Shown piece by piece: positions 1-12,299 of a DNA stretch of 64,000 bases. The position numbers and the translations under genes were made by a program. Positions within the stretch are counted from its first letter, which is position 1, and each line of letters starts with the position of its first letter. The notes under the pieces are model-generated. The model was not told the origin of the DNA. It ran no database searches and saw only the letters and a list, made by a program, of their open reading frames with translations. The stretch comes from Scylla paramamosain (taxonomy: Eukaryota > Arthropoda > Malacostraca > Decapoda > Portunidae). The stretch is from positions 2,473,501 through 2,537,500 of the forward strand of contig NC_087167.1 in assembly GCF_035594125.1 (NCBI RefSeq), read 5' to 3'.

Positions 1-2199
1 CGCCGTGGCTCATACACCTGCGTGGCCGCCTCACTTCAACGCACACACATCACTTGCTGACAATACAAATGAAAGTGGCGCCATCGAGGACATGCAGAGA
101 TTTGCATAGAGAAAACATTCTGTAGGTGCCATTGTTATTTGCTCCGCAGTACAGCAAGTCTGACCCTCTGGCTGGCAAAGACCCATCGCCATTACCATCA
201 CGGGAAACGCCACAGTAATAAAAACATTCCTGAAGCAACCCCGTGCCTGTACTGTCGCTGCTAGCTATGGTGTAATTTAGCGAGCAGCATTAAAACCCTT
301 GTTTGGGTTGTTGCAAGAGTCTTGGCGGAAACAAGCAGCTGACTTTCTCAGGAACAAGGTCGTTTTCAATGGAAGGAAGTCGCCATTCCCTCTCTCTCCT
401 CCCTTCTCCCTCCCTCTCCTTCCCAGGCATGTCTGTCTGTCTGGGTATAGACGTGTTTCCTCCCCCTCCTCTCCCGTCTCCTGCCCCGCGTCACGACCAC
501 CCATGAATGCCGCCACACTCCCCGTCGCTCCAACTTGAAGATTATGATATTCCAAGGCAGCTCACAAATCACAAGGCAAGCGGCACACACACGTTCCGCA
601 AAGAAATGATGTGCCGTAACCCAAGCCGCCGCCATATGACGTTGTTGTGGCGGCGCCATAACTCAGTCAGGTTTACGGCTTCTGGGGAAGTATCATCGCA
701 GCTTTGAATGAAGGATATCGCACATGTTGTGGTCTAGAACGTAAATTTGTCTTATTTTCTCCTGGAGCACCCTGTTGACCCTGCACTAACAGTCTGACTT
801 GAAAGTTTATTTCAGGCCTTTATCACCACATTAAAGAACCATTTTCCTGATGTTTCTTTCTAACTTTAATCTAACTTTAATCTAACTTCATCAGTGTGAA
901 ACCCATAACTTTTCTTTTTTGTCTTAATTAGATTACTAGTTAAGGTCTTGTACACATTTCCTTTATCATATCTCTTACAACACAAATACTTTTATTAGAT
1001 CTCCCTTAATCTACGCCTCTGTAACGAGAGAAAAATATAAACGCTTTGCTCTTTTATGAATGATGATATGGATGTTCAAGACGAAAATACACTAAATCTT
1101 GCGTAGCTTCTCATAATTACCTTATACGTTGGCGTCTATCCACAATAAGAAGAGCGGGGACAGGGAGACAAACAGACGCCTTGCGCAACTTGTTTCTGAA
1201 AAGGGTAGAGCCGTGAAGAGGGACTGCCGCACGTACTTTCCTCACAACCCTTGTAAGTAGTAAATGAGTGGCACAAACACTGACGCCCAGCCATGCACTC
1301 TGATGCCGCAGAGGTTCAGATTCGTCCCGAGTCACCCTTGTTATGCGGACGTTGTGTCTTGGATTAATAAGGATGGTTTGTCTGCTCTGTATTTGCTGTC
1401 ATCACTGCGTCCTGTTGTTATCAATTAGGTCCAACTTGTTCACTGGGTTGCTAACTAGTCATCAGGCTGATTAATCTCCTCCCTTGATACGCTTTGAAGG
1501 ACTGGCCTTGAGTCTCGGCTGGGAAAGTCAATAAGAGAGCCAATTGGTTGATTTGACATTCACCGCAAGTTTGTTACCCCCTGATACGTTCCCTATAGCC
1601 AGTGTTCTCAAACGCTTCTTCGTCTTACCTCGACTAATTTGACACTAAGTTCTATGATGTTTTCGGGACTCTTGTGACAGTTAAACGAGGAAAAAATCCA
1701 CGTGAAAGCGACTGATCATCTCTGTGGCCTTATAGAACAATCCTTATGAGAGAGAAGCGCTGAGGAATACCGGCCGAACAATCCAATATTTCAGAAGACA
1801 GAATTGACACGTATTTTCTTGGATGCCTATAATAATACACGGTCTTGCGTCATATTCCAAACCGCTACTCTAGTAATTTGCCTTTATTGGGGGCGATAAA
1901 TTCTTTGGTTCACGATATGTCCAGTTACTTATCGCAGCTGTCGAGCAAAAAATCGTGATGTGGTCTAAGGAAACGGTTGCAACTGTGAGAACGTTTCCTC
2001 CATTTGGACCGACCACCTCATAGTGCCAGGATTATTGTCATTACCTGATCAGGAAGACTACTTGCACGGCGATATGTCCAGTGAATATGATGTAAACCCA
2101 GTTATTTCTCCTCACAGACGATGCAATACTAGTGTGAGAAATCACTCGTAGGTTTAATACATTATTCTCCTGTCACAAAAATCACAAAAATATAGTTTA

Positions 2200-2812
2200 T
2201 TCTAGAAGCATCAACAGCAATTATTCCGCTCTGATAAATAAAATATAAATTAAAAACAGGAAAGAAATCACCCAAGACAAGCACTGTTACTTAATGCGAC
2301 GTGGCAAGGTCCCTTTTTATAATGTTAAAAGAAAACAAAATGCATATAGTTAACAATTCTAACAAGAAATCGGTCTGATGTAGATAAATGAAATACAAAC
2401 AAGTAAGACGAATGCTATTACTTGATGCTTCTAGGTAACATTTCTTTGTTTTGTAATGGCCGCCACAACAATTATACCATTCTAATAAATTTAACAGTTT
2501 AACATTTGATTTAAAAAAAAAAGGGGAGATGAAAATACAGTATATGCATAAAGGAAAACGGAAATACAGCTATAGATTTAAAGCTCATGAGCGATCCAGC
2601 TTTCTGAAAAGACAAAGGTGAGTCAGAAACAGCCGGGACAAGTAGTGTTGCTTCATGTTATTCCAGGTCTCGTTTTATGATAGCAAAAGTAAATAACACA
2701 TATCTCTACAAATATACCATTATAATAAGTAAAGATAGTTAAAAACAAAACAAAAAACACACTAAGACAAACAGTTGACATTATTCCAGATCTCTTCTCA
2801 TGTGCAGTAGCA
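2200..2812 (+). repeat. Strongly diverged tandem array, unit near 130 bp
   Basis: Related blocks beginning gacaag/gacgaa occur near 2276, 2407, 2637 and 2764. Each is followed by 'actgttacttaatg'-like and 'ataccattctaataa'-like sequence. Divergence is high and the spacing irregular (about 130, 230 and 128). Confidence 0.5.
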
Positions 2813-3319
2813 AGAAGTGAACCTGAGTGACATAATACCTTCTGGGTTTGAACTTGCGTCGTGCTGTACCCAGAAAACAGCCGGCGTGTCTCTTGTCTGA
2901 CCTGGTCGCGCTCCTGCCCACCACTGATCCCACGTCCCCGTCAGCACACGGCCTACTTTCCCTGATGCTGCGGGGGGAGGAGGGGCTCGGGTGGCATGGA
3001 TAAGGCGGCTGTAGAGGCTAAAATGCCGACTGTAGCAGGTCAGAGACGGAGGCATAGTTGGGGAAGAACGGAGGCAAAAGTTCGGGGATGGAATGTTCAG
3101 TATGAAGGCAAGTTGGAAAATATGACTGGGCGAGTGATGTGGTGAGGGAAGTTACCGGATGTGATGACGCGAGAAAAACAACACTCAGGGAATAGAGACT
3201 GGATGTAAGGGACAGGGAAGCAAGTTTTCAGGATATGCTACTAGAGAGCGAGGAGAAGGAAGAGCAAGGCGGGAAATGAGGGTGGCTGGCTAGCAGGAGG
3301 AGGCAGGGGTAGTGATGGG

Positions 3320-3362
<43 letters not shown>
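3320..3362 (+). repeat. (CT)n(CA)n compound microsatellite
   Basis: A (CT)n run passes directly into (CA)n. Confidence 0.95.
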
Positions 3363-3365
<3 letters not shown>

Positions 3366-3751
3366 GCCTCCCTCCCTCGCGCCGGGCCTTCAGTAGGTCA
3401 CCACCCCTCGCAGACCCTCGCTCCCTCAGTTGGGCTGCGGCAACATCTCCACATGTCGCCAGGTATAATCCCGCCGCAACTCAAGGGACGATACGAGCCT
3501 TCCAACTTAGATACCTTGCTTGTATTGACCCATGCGCCATCGTGTCCGTGGTATAGAGTCGGTGTTTAGCAGTGTATGGTGAGTCACCCCCGCTGCTACA
3601 GGGGAGGAAGTGTGTGGGAGGCATCGCTCATGTATGTAGATGCTTACTTGTAGATGCCACACAGGCGTAGTGAAGTGTGCCGCGGAGAACTTCATATTTA
3701 TGTCAGCGGTAAAGGCAGTCAGTCAGGTGTCAGGTCTGCTGTTGCTGTTGG

Positions 3752-3828
<77 letters not shown>

Positions 3829-3829
3829 T
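3752..3829 (+). repeat. (CTA)n microsatellite
   Basis: About 26 nearly perfect trinucleotide units. Confidence 0.97.
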
Positions 3830-3980
3830 TTATCTGTTCTACTTTATATCAAAATTTCATGGAGTTCTATCATAGGTGACGTTTGAAGCTGTTTTAAAGA
3901 TCTGTTAAAAGTTTTTTTTTTTCTCTGTCTTTAAACCGTAATTAAGTGAAATTGTTTCTTCCTGTTGTTCTCCTCTTCCG

Positions 3981-4081
3981 GCTCCTCCTCCTCCTCCTCC
4001 TCCTCCTCTTCCTCCTCCTCCTCCTCCTCCTCCTCCTCCTCTTCTTCTTCTTCTTCTTCTTCTTCTTCTTCTTCTTCTTCT

Positions 4082-4116
<35 letters not shown>

Positions 4117-4130
4117 TTCTTCCTCTTCTT
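3981..4130 (+). repeat. (CTC)n(TTC)n polypyrimidine tract
   Basis: A 150-bp tract that is (CTC)n in its first part and (TTC)n in its second. Confidence 0.97.
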
Positions 4131-4227
4131 TGTCTTTGTCCTCCTCTTTTGACCTCTTCTGCCTTTATCGCTTTCACGTCCTTACCCTGCTTCCTTGCAG
4201 ATCAGACTCGTTTCCCTATCCAATTCA

Positions 4228-4343
<116 letters not shown>

Positions 4344-4438
4344 TTTTCTTTATTCCGTTTAGAAAGTAAGTTCAGAAAACAAGTACCTCGTACAATGAAA
4401 CAAAAGTAACCGTAGCTTAGTCTTCATTGATTCTATGG

Positions 4439-4441
<3 letters not shown>

Positions 4442-4497
<56 letters not shown>

Positions 4498-4560
4498 TAT
4501 CTATTTATTTATTTATTTTATTTATTCATTTATTTATTTATTTATTTATTTATTTATTTT
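4442..4560 (+). repeat. (TTA)n then (TTTA)n compound repeat
   Basis: A (TTA)n run to about 4497, followed by interrupted (TTTA)n. Confidence 0.95.
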
Positions 4561-4624
4561 TTAAAGATTATGGCCAATGAAAGTGAATCAATCTGTAAGA
4601 AATGCTGAAAGTCTGGTGTTGCTT

Positions 4625-4905
4625 GAAACTTGTCTTATTATCTTACATTTCCTTGTAAACCTTTATAATGCCATGTATTGTTTTATGATACGTTTATAGT
4701 CCTTAATAATTCCTTGTATTCTTTTTTAATCTGATGGCATTCCTTATGATTCAATTTAATCATTTATAATTCCTTTAAAGCTCTTATAATTTCTCGCAAT
4801 TCCTTATGATTTCGTGTATTTTCTTTTGATCACTAACAGTGCCATGCAATCCTTTAAACTCCTTTGTAGCCACTTTTAACTTTTTGTAACCCCTTATAAT
4901 TCTGC
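4625..4905 (+). repeat. Very degenerate 'ccttataattcc' repeat
   Basis: Variants of ccttataattcc (ccttaataattcc, ccttatgattc, atttataattcc, ctcttataatttc, ccccttataattc) recur over about 280 bp with no fixed period. This is probably an ancient short-unit satellite. Confidence 0.45.
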
Positions 4906-5099
4906 ATCGCCTCTCCTCACCACAAACCACTCAGGGCAAGAGGAGCAAGAGGTACGGCACACCTTACAGGACCCCTTAACACTGGGTGAGTCACGCCCTT
5001 CACAACATGAGTCACCGGTGTTGCTATTCCACTTTCTTCACCTCAATGACACGGGCGTGAATGGAAACAAGGAAATGACATGAGATGATGGAGGTGGCG

Positions 5100-5690
5100 G
5101 CGTGGCGGGACGATGTGGGGAGATGAGAAAGGAGGATGGAGAAGGAGGAGGAGGAGGAGGAGGAGGAGGAGGAGGAGGAGGAGGAGGAGAAGGATGAGGA
5201 GACGAGTGAAAGGAAAAAAAGAAGAGAGAGAATGGAAGGAAAGAGAAGAGAGTGAGGAAGAGGAGGACGAGGGAGGGAAAGATGGGGATGAGAGGGTGAG
5301 GAGGAAGAGGAGGAAAGGGCAAAGACGGATGAAAGAAAAAACAAGAAGTTGGAGAGGACGAGGAGGAGGAGGAGGAGGAGGAGGAGGAGGAGGAGGAGGA
5401 GGAAAGGGCAGAGGCGAATGGAAGAAAAAGAATAAGAGGGTGGGGAGGAAGAGGGAGAAGGAGGATGAAAGGGCAGAGGGAAATGGAAGAAAAAGAACGA
5501 GATGGAGAGAAGGAGAAGGAGAAAGTAAGGACAGAGAGAAAACCAGTGTAAAAGAGAAAGAGTTTGGAGAAAATGAAGGCGGAGGAGAAGGAAGTTGAGA
5601 AAAGAGAGACAGAAGGCAAATGAAAGAGAAGGAAAGGGAATATAGAGAAAAAGGATGAAAAAGGAAATGAAGGTGAAAGAAGTAGGAGGG
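5100..5690 (+). repeat. 590-bp polypurine block with (GGA)n cores
   Basis: The plus strand is almost all A and G, with pure (GGA)n runs near 5142-5188 and 5361-5402. One frame gives a long Arg/Glu/Gly open frame, and the minus strand a Ser/Pro/Phe one. Both are artefacts of the bias. Confidence 0.9.
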
Positions 5691-5740
5691 TGTTTGTTAC
5701 CTGACTTCTCTGGGGCGGCATATCACCCGGATCTGGCGCG

Positions 5741-5745
<5 letters not shown>

Positions 5746-5809
<64 letters not shown>
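5746..5809 (+). repeat. (TG)n microsatellite
   Basis: About 31 TG units next to the end of the polypurine block. Confidence 0.97.
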
Positions 5810-5810
<1 letters not shown>

Positions 5811-6579
5811 TAAGGGAAGACTCGTACAATATGCCAGCTTCTAGAAATATACTGAAATGATTATCTTATTCTTTTTTCATCTCACTTTCCTTTTATTATT
5901 CTTACAAAAAAAAAAAAAAAGAGAATATTAGTTATTCCTTGGAAAAAATAAATAAATAAATAAAACAAAACTGTAACATGGAACTTCACTTCACCCTCTT
6001 CCTTTCCTATACCAAAACATATCACGAACACCTACAGTACAGGAAATAGCAGGCGGTATATGAGAGAATCTAACATAGTATCAGGTCCCGGAATTGCGTG
6101 TTTGTGAGGCACCATGTGGCGTGGGTGCCTTGGGGGCGTGGTAGACGCGTCTCTCCAGCCCACGATTGATCCCGCCATCCCGTCCTGGCTGATGAATGAG
6201 GTGACGAAACTTTCCCAGGGAGGCGATTTCCATCCATTAGCGAGGGGCGGCGTGTGAGTGGCGAGGAAATGGTGTAATTAAATCCCGTTGGCAGTGAAGA
6301 GGATCAGCGCTATACCGTGTCCTTCTCTGACGCCCCAGACACCTACTATCATTATCTTCTCATGTTACCTGCCATTATCGCTCCTCTGCGGGCGGAGGGA
6401 TACAGAAGTGGTCACCGTTGGCGTTTGAGGATCACTGGCTCCTCCTAGGTCGTGTAGCACCTGTTGCCACCACCACCTGAGACCACCTGGCTCCGGGAAG
6501 CACGTCGATATACACTTTCCGATCTCACGGGTCGGCAGTGGCAGTGCGTGCTGGAATGGATGCGAGGAACACCGCTAAA

Positions 6580-6640
6580 GGTAGATAGATAGATAGGCAA
6601 ATCGATAGATAGGTAGTTAGGTAGGTAGATAGGTAGATAG
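6580..6640 (+). repeat. Interrupted (GATA)n-type repeat
   Basis: GATA and GGTA units are interspersed. Confidence 0.85.
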
Positions 6641-7754
6641 AACATTTATTGACCTCAGAGAAGCATACATTTATGGATGCAATTCAAGTCATTTTAATCC
6701 AATTTCCAGTAACCTTACGATAGAAAACTGCACAACAAAATTTCCCCAGCAGAGTGATGAGAATGCAAGACCTGTGATGTTCTAGTATACAAACACCGAA
6801 CGAATAACAAATGGGTGACTGGAGTATCGGAATGGCAACCTAGGGACGGTAAAGGAAGGCAGGGCATACAGAAAACTAGATGAGGAGATGGGAGTAGAAA
6901 TTTTGCTGCTGGGTGGTGTAGAATAGAAGGGCAGACGACAGTGACGAGTGGCGAGGTTAGGTAGTTTCATAAAGGCTGCTGCGGCTGGTGATGATGATGA
7001 TGAATCGCTTTTAGCCATACAAGGCTTGCCACGTGGAGACTTACTTGGATTACGGAAATCTCCAGAGTCGGGAAATACAAGCGCGGCACTCTCTAGCACA
7101 TTCATTTAATTAGTCCTTTGAATGATGAAAAAAAAAAAATCACTATTTATCTTAGTAATCATATGTTTTTACTGAAGGAAAATAAAACTATGAAAACTAA
7201 AAGACTTCAGATCCTTGAGCAGCTATTTTAGTGCCGCTTATGAAGTTCAAAATTACACCACCAGGCTGTTTGAGTAAGCCCGAGTCGAAACCATTACAGC
7301 CAAAGAACCAGTGATGGCTTAATACGAAAAAGCATCCTTTATTATTAGCGAAGATCAAATATATAGGGAAGTGAATGTGAAAGCGAACACCGGAACATTA
7401 TATTAAGCTTGAGTAGATGATGTACCAGTTGAATAATTAGTGATGGTTGAACGAACAAGAAAACATTTATTTTTAGCGAAGTGAATGTTAAACCAGTCAT
7501 GAGCAATAGCAGTCTTACGTCAGAGCCTCGTGACCATCCAGTCTGTTGGACTTTTCCTGTTCCTTTTCCGCCTTTCCTTTGAGGCAGCGGCACAGACTCG
7601 CCCCCAGGCTGCCCCCGGGGACCATCACACCCTGGCCACACTTCACACTTGTTTCCTTTCACTTTACGTTTCCGAATTACTATTGCAGACCTCTTGTACT
7701 GGTTTGCTTTGCCATTTACTTTATACTTAAGACAAGATATTAAAATGTGTGATA

Positions 7755-7832
7755 GTAGCAAGGACTGCCACGTGTAGGCTTGACGTGTTCTTGCACCTTC
7801 CCTTATTTTCATGTTCGTTTGTTCTTAGTATT
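7755..7832 (+). mobile_element. LINE 3'-end element, tail only (forward)
   Basis: Only the 3' tail is recognisable: 'aggactgccacgtgtaggct', then 'gttcttgcaccttcccttat' and the end 'catgttcgtttgttctta'. This is a 5'-truncated or decayed copy of the element seen at 28.1, 42.2, 57.5 and 61.8 kb. Confidence 0.5.
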
Positions 7833-7848
7833 AAGTATTAGAAATTAA

Positions 7849-7850
<2 letters not shown>

Positions 7851-7915
<65 letters not shown>
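7851..7915 (+). repeat. (CT)n microsatellite
   Basis: It lies shortly after the LINE tail at 7755-7832. Confidence 0.97.
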
Positions 7916-7917
<2 letters not shown>

Positions 7918-8176
7918 GCATCATAACTGGCAGCGAGTCAGTACGAAAGAGAGAGCCCGTAACATTTCCACGCGTCCCGTCACTTTCCGTAGGCGAGCTT
8001 ATTACTGGCGGTATTCACGTAACGCTTACAGTTAGTTTCTCGAGGGATGTGTCCCAGAGAAGGGCTCGAGGGGGTCTTAACTCTCCTGCCTCCCACGCCA
8101 CGCCCACGACCACTCTGGTTACTTGACCTGTCCGCGGGGAATGAGTGCCTACCAGAGAAACCTGCGTTGGTAGGGC

Positions 8177-8177
<1 letters not shown>

Positions 8178-8263
<86 letters not shown>

Positions 8264-8264
8264 G
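8178..8264 (+). repeat. (GA)n microsatellite
   Basis: One interruption (gatgag) near 8243. Confidence 0.97.
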
Positions 8265-8370
8265 GGGTAATCATAGTAATACCAGTAGTAAAGCAAATCA
8301 TACATGAGTGTGCATATAAACACGCACACAGAAAAAAATGTTATTTTTTCCTCACGCCTCGACTACTTCC

Positions 8371-8430
<60 letters not shown>
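8371..8430 (+). repeat. (CA)n microsatellite
   Basis: About 30 units, uninterrupted. Confidence 0.97.
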
Positions 8431-8434
<4 letters not shown>

Positions 8435-8614
8435 TTAGCCTCATAGCCTGGCATCAGTCACGCACTAGACTGACAGGAGAGATGGGATGGGAGGGAAGGA
8501 GGTTGCGGGAAAATGATGTTTCTCTTATGATTGAGATGCGTGCGAGGTTTTTCCTAAATTCATGCATTTTTCAAAAGGAAGAGAAAATGTTGATTTTTTT
8601 TAAGAAACCTAACA

Positions 8615-8617
<3 letters not shown>

Positions 8618-8692
<75 letters not shown>
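8618..8692 (+). repeat. (GA)n microsatellite
   Basis: About 37 units, uninterrupted. Confidence 0.97.
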
Positions 8693-8695
<3 letters not shown>

Positions 8696-9272
8696 GAGTC
8701 ACGTAAGAAGGGAAAGAAAATTTTCATCAGGCCGCCTCGGAAGGGTTGTAATAGAAGGCGTTAATTTGCGGCTAGTTACGAGCCATCATTCACGCGGCGC
8801 CGCAGGACGGGGAGAGTAATTAACACCTTATAAAGCGGCATAACGGAAAGTAATCTTAGGGATGGTTTGTAGAGCAGCGATAACGGATCCCGCCCTGCCT
8901 CTCTCCCTCCTTACTGACGGGCGAGCGGCGCTGGTGTGTCCGCATCCCAACCCCGGCGCTGGCAACCGTTTCATTCATTCCATTCTGCCCCAAGGTGATG
9001 GTTTATACCCCAAGGAACCGCACCTGACTACTATGTGTTTATTATGGCTGGTTTTGCTCTAGGTTTTCATAGTCTTGGTTTTTAGTGTAAGAAGTTGTGA
9101 AGTTTATGATTCATTTTTTTTTTTTTATATACAGATGTGAATGTTTGGTCTTTTTCTCTTTTTTTTTGTATTTTCCGCTAAATGTTCACGCCTCACTCCT
9201 GACAACTGTTTACATATCTTGCAGGTGCGAAAAATTTGTTGGTAGTAGATGTTAGCGAGATAATTCTTCGAT

Positions 9273-9273
<1 letters not shown>

Positions 9274-9355
<82 letters not shown>

Positions 9356-9392
9356 GTCTGTCTGTCTGTCTGTCTTTCTTTCTTTCTTTCTC
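9274..9392 (+). repeat. (TC)n(TGTC)n(TTTC)n compound repeat
   Basis: A long (TC)n tract passes into TGTC and then TTTC units, a stepwise change of repeat unit. Confidence 0.96.
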
Positions 9393-9720
9393 GGTCACGC
9401 TTCATCATGCAAGCTATAAATAGTTAGACATTTTCTCTTTACAGCTAAAAAAAAAAAAGCTGCATGGCTCAAGCAGGAAAACAAAACTCCTACCCGTGTT
9501 GCAGCAAAAAGCCGCCGTCACGTGACACATAAACAGAGACTCATTGTGGAACCTGCTGAGCAACACTTGGTGGGAAAAAAATACACCCTGGGCACAGCCA
9601 CCACCGCCCCGCTACCACCACTGCATTCCACTGTCTTGGGTCCTGTCTCTCCCTCACCCTATGCCTCCTCCTCCTCCTCCTCCTCCCGCCTTCCTGGAAT
9701 AGCGCAGCTTAGACCAGAAG

Positions 9721-9722
<2 letters not shown>

Positions 9723-9790
<68 letters not shown>
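9723..9790 (+). repeat. (GA)n microsatellite
   Basis: Followed by a short G-rich tail. Confidence 0.97.
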
Positions 9791-9793
<3 letters not shown>

Positions 9794-10534
9794 GAGGGGC
9801 GGAAGGGGGAAGGAGTAAGCGTGCGTAAGTTGGGAGCCAAGTAGCGCATTTTCAAATGTTTCGTCTTATCTTGACTGTTTTTAAATATAATATTCTGCTG
9901 GTGTTTGCTGCGATTTCTCAGGTGTTTTCGAGATTCTAGTCATAATTTTGCAAAGATTATATATCACTTAAAATTATAAAATAGAAACATAACACTGCCT
10001 AACAAATGAAAGTAATCTGTGAAAATTCGACCAGTCAAATCTGAAGCCTTTGAAAATAGTACTCATGAGAGTTCAAAGCGTTTCAAAACACGGGTCTAGA
10101 CATGGCGTGGGGAGTTAACGTAGTAAGATGCGAAGTAGTAACTTGTGGACGGAAACCAATTCTAGTACTATTTTCCACTGTGCTTTGCTTTTATACTAGA
10201 ATCTGATTGATCTCCTGCATGATAATCTCTATAGAAAACCTGACAGTTGAAGTGATTACAGAAGGTTACTAGACTTCTAACCACGACTTGCCATTAAATT
10301 TTTACCGGTGTACTTTTAATTACGACGCTACTCCTGAGTATAAGAGGTGGATGCAGCGGTGGTGAAGACGATAATGATGTAATGGAGATGCTAATGAATG
10401 GAGGTGATGGTGGAGGCGGTGGAGAGAGAAGGGTGTAAACATAAACGGTATAAGTAGAAGAAATGAAAGAGAAATGGTGATGATTTGCTGAAATATAAGA
10501 GTATTAATAGCTGCGTTTATTTATTGCAGTGGTG

Positions 10535-10539
<5 letters not shown>

Positions 10540-10631
<92 letters not shown>
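10540..10631 (+). repeat. (GA)n microsatellite
   Basis: About 46 units. Confidence 0.97.
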
Positions 10632-10633
<2 letters not shown>

Positions 10634-10967
10634 AATAGGTGGAAGAATGACTTTGTGGTGGGTAAAGGTACCACGAGGGGAAGAAGAATTTGATGTTACA
10701 ATATCTTAGGGAGGAGAGTAGGGGGAGAACCGAATGGCTGCAAGGGTGTTGATGCGTTTGAGAGGTGGAACAGTACGTGAGTGTGCCGTGAGCTTGTGAT
10801 GTGTGTGTGCGTGGGTGGCGGGGGAAGGTGTGCGTGCGTGAGGGGGAAGAGAAGCATGTGCATGTGTTGGGAGGAAGGAGGCGGCGTGTGGAGCTGCATA
10901 TGGGTGTGGGAAATTTTTGAAGGAGTCTTAACCACAGAACAGCAGGTGGTCTGAGGTGTTGCGGACT

Positions 10968-10969
<2 letters not shown>

Positions 10970-11055
<86 letters not shown>
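10970..11055 (+). repeat. (GA)n microsatellite
   Basis: About 42 units. Its downstream flank is the duplicated spacer at 11055. Confidence 0.97.
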
Positions 11056-11058
<3 letters not shown>

Positions 11059-11122
11059 TATTATGGTTCGGATATTAATGGGAAGAAAAAAGAATTTGTC
11101 AGTGATGAAAGTATAATCTCAA
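11055..11122 (+). repeat. Duplicated spacer between (GA)n tracts, copy 1
   Basis: 'ttatggttcggatattaatg' and 'gatgaaagtataatctcaatg' match, with changes, the spacer at 12152-12216. Both copies are followed directly by long (GA)n tracts, so an SSR-bearing unit was duplicated. Confidence 0.6.

Positions 11123-11217
<95 letters not shown>
11123..11217 (+). repeat. (TG)n(AG)n compound microsatellite
   Basis: A short (TG)n run is joined directly to a long (AG)n run. Confidence 0.97.
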
Positions 11218-11220
<3 letters not shown>

Positions 11221-11599
11221 CGCACACAAACATCGAATCAAGCCATGGAACTCAGTCAATAAAAAATAAAAAAATCACGTGTACTTTGTAATATCTTTTT
11301 GCAAACATTTTTCCTTCCTGTCAAAGCAGAGAAGCAAAGTGAGCAGAAAAAAAAAGAAAAAGAAAAGAAGAAAGAAAAGGAAGAACAGAAATGAAGAAAA
11401 ATAAGAAAGACATAATTCATCTAAGAAAAGAATGAAATAAATAAATGTTGACGTGTACCAAACACAAAACGATCACACCTTCACACGCCCACCTCGCAAT
11501 CACACGACTCCACCAAGCTGCGAAAAGAAACGTAACGAGGAAGTGACGTTTTTTCAGGCTCTTTTCCGGAACTGACTGCCATCACTCACCACTGCAACA

Positions 11600-11850
11600 T
11601 TACCTGGCTTGTGGTGAAGGGGAGGGTTGGGGAAGGTAGGGGCTTTTTGGTTGAGAGTGCAGAGGGACGTGAGGGAATAGTGAGGGTGGTAATGGGGAGG
11701 GGGAATGGTGAGGAGGAGAGGGGAAACAGCCTGCTTGTTGGTTGAGGGTGCAGGGGAACGTCGGGGAATGGTGAGGGGGAAAGGGAGAGGAAGAATAGTG
11801 AGGGTGGGTTAGAGAGGGAGAGGGGGAGGGGAAGGGGGAGGGGTCAGCAC
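11600..11850 (+). repeat. G-rich block with 91-bp duplication
   Basis: 'ttggttgagagtgcagaggg' at 11648 recurs as 'ttggttgagggtgcagggga' about 91 bp later, each followed by 'acgt..gggaat.gtgaggg'. Many runs of three to five G on the plus strand could form quadruplexes. Confidence 0.65.
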
Positions 11851-11950
11851 CGCACCCTGAGGGCGATGGTTACCAAGGAAAGTTTTCGCTGATCGTTAAG
11901 GGAAGCGGCGGCTGGTTGCCGATATTTTGACAACGGTCTGCTTTCACTGC

Positions 11951-11953
<3 letters not shown>

Positions 11954-12024
<71 letters not shown>

Positions 12025-12075
12025 GGTGGGTGGGTTCACATAGTTGTATTACCGAAGGTTTGAGGTGCACGTATC

Positions 12076-12132
<57 letters not shown>
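11954..12132 (+). repeat. Two (TG)n tracts separated by 56 bp
   Basis: Pure (TG)n at 11954-12022 and 12079-12132. Confidence 0.96.
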
Positions 12133-12134
<2 letters not shown>

Positions 12135-12151
12135 CAAATGCAGTGAAGTAT

Positions 12152-12213
12152 ATATGCGTTATAGTTTGGATATTGATTAGAGGAAGCCATGTTAGTGAAG
12201 AAAGTATAATGTG

Positions 12214-12216
<3 letters not shown>
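12152..12216 (+). repeat. Duplicated spacer between microsatellites, copy 2
   Basis: 'ttatagtttggatattgatt' and 'gaagaaagtataatgtgaatg' correspond to the spacer at 11055-11122. A (TG)n tract precedes it and (GA)n follows. Confidence 0.6.

Positions 12217-12298
<82 letters not shown>
12217..12298 (+). repeat. (GA)n microsatellite
   Basis: About 41 units, directly after the duplicated spacer copy 2. Confidence 0.97.

Positions 12299-12299
<1 letters not shown>

Noticed and set aside
1905..2085. Repeated 'cgatatgtccagt' at about 1912 and 2070
   Set aside because: Only 13 bases match and the flanks are unrelated, so this is compatible with chance.
5038..5829. A 263-codon minus-strand open frame and a 161-codon plus-strand frame
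   Set aside because: Both are translations of the polypurine block and the (TG)n tract. The peptides are low-complexity Ser/Pro/His or Arg/Glu/Gly with no domain.
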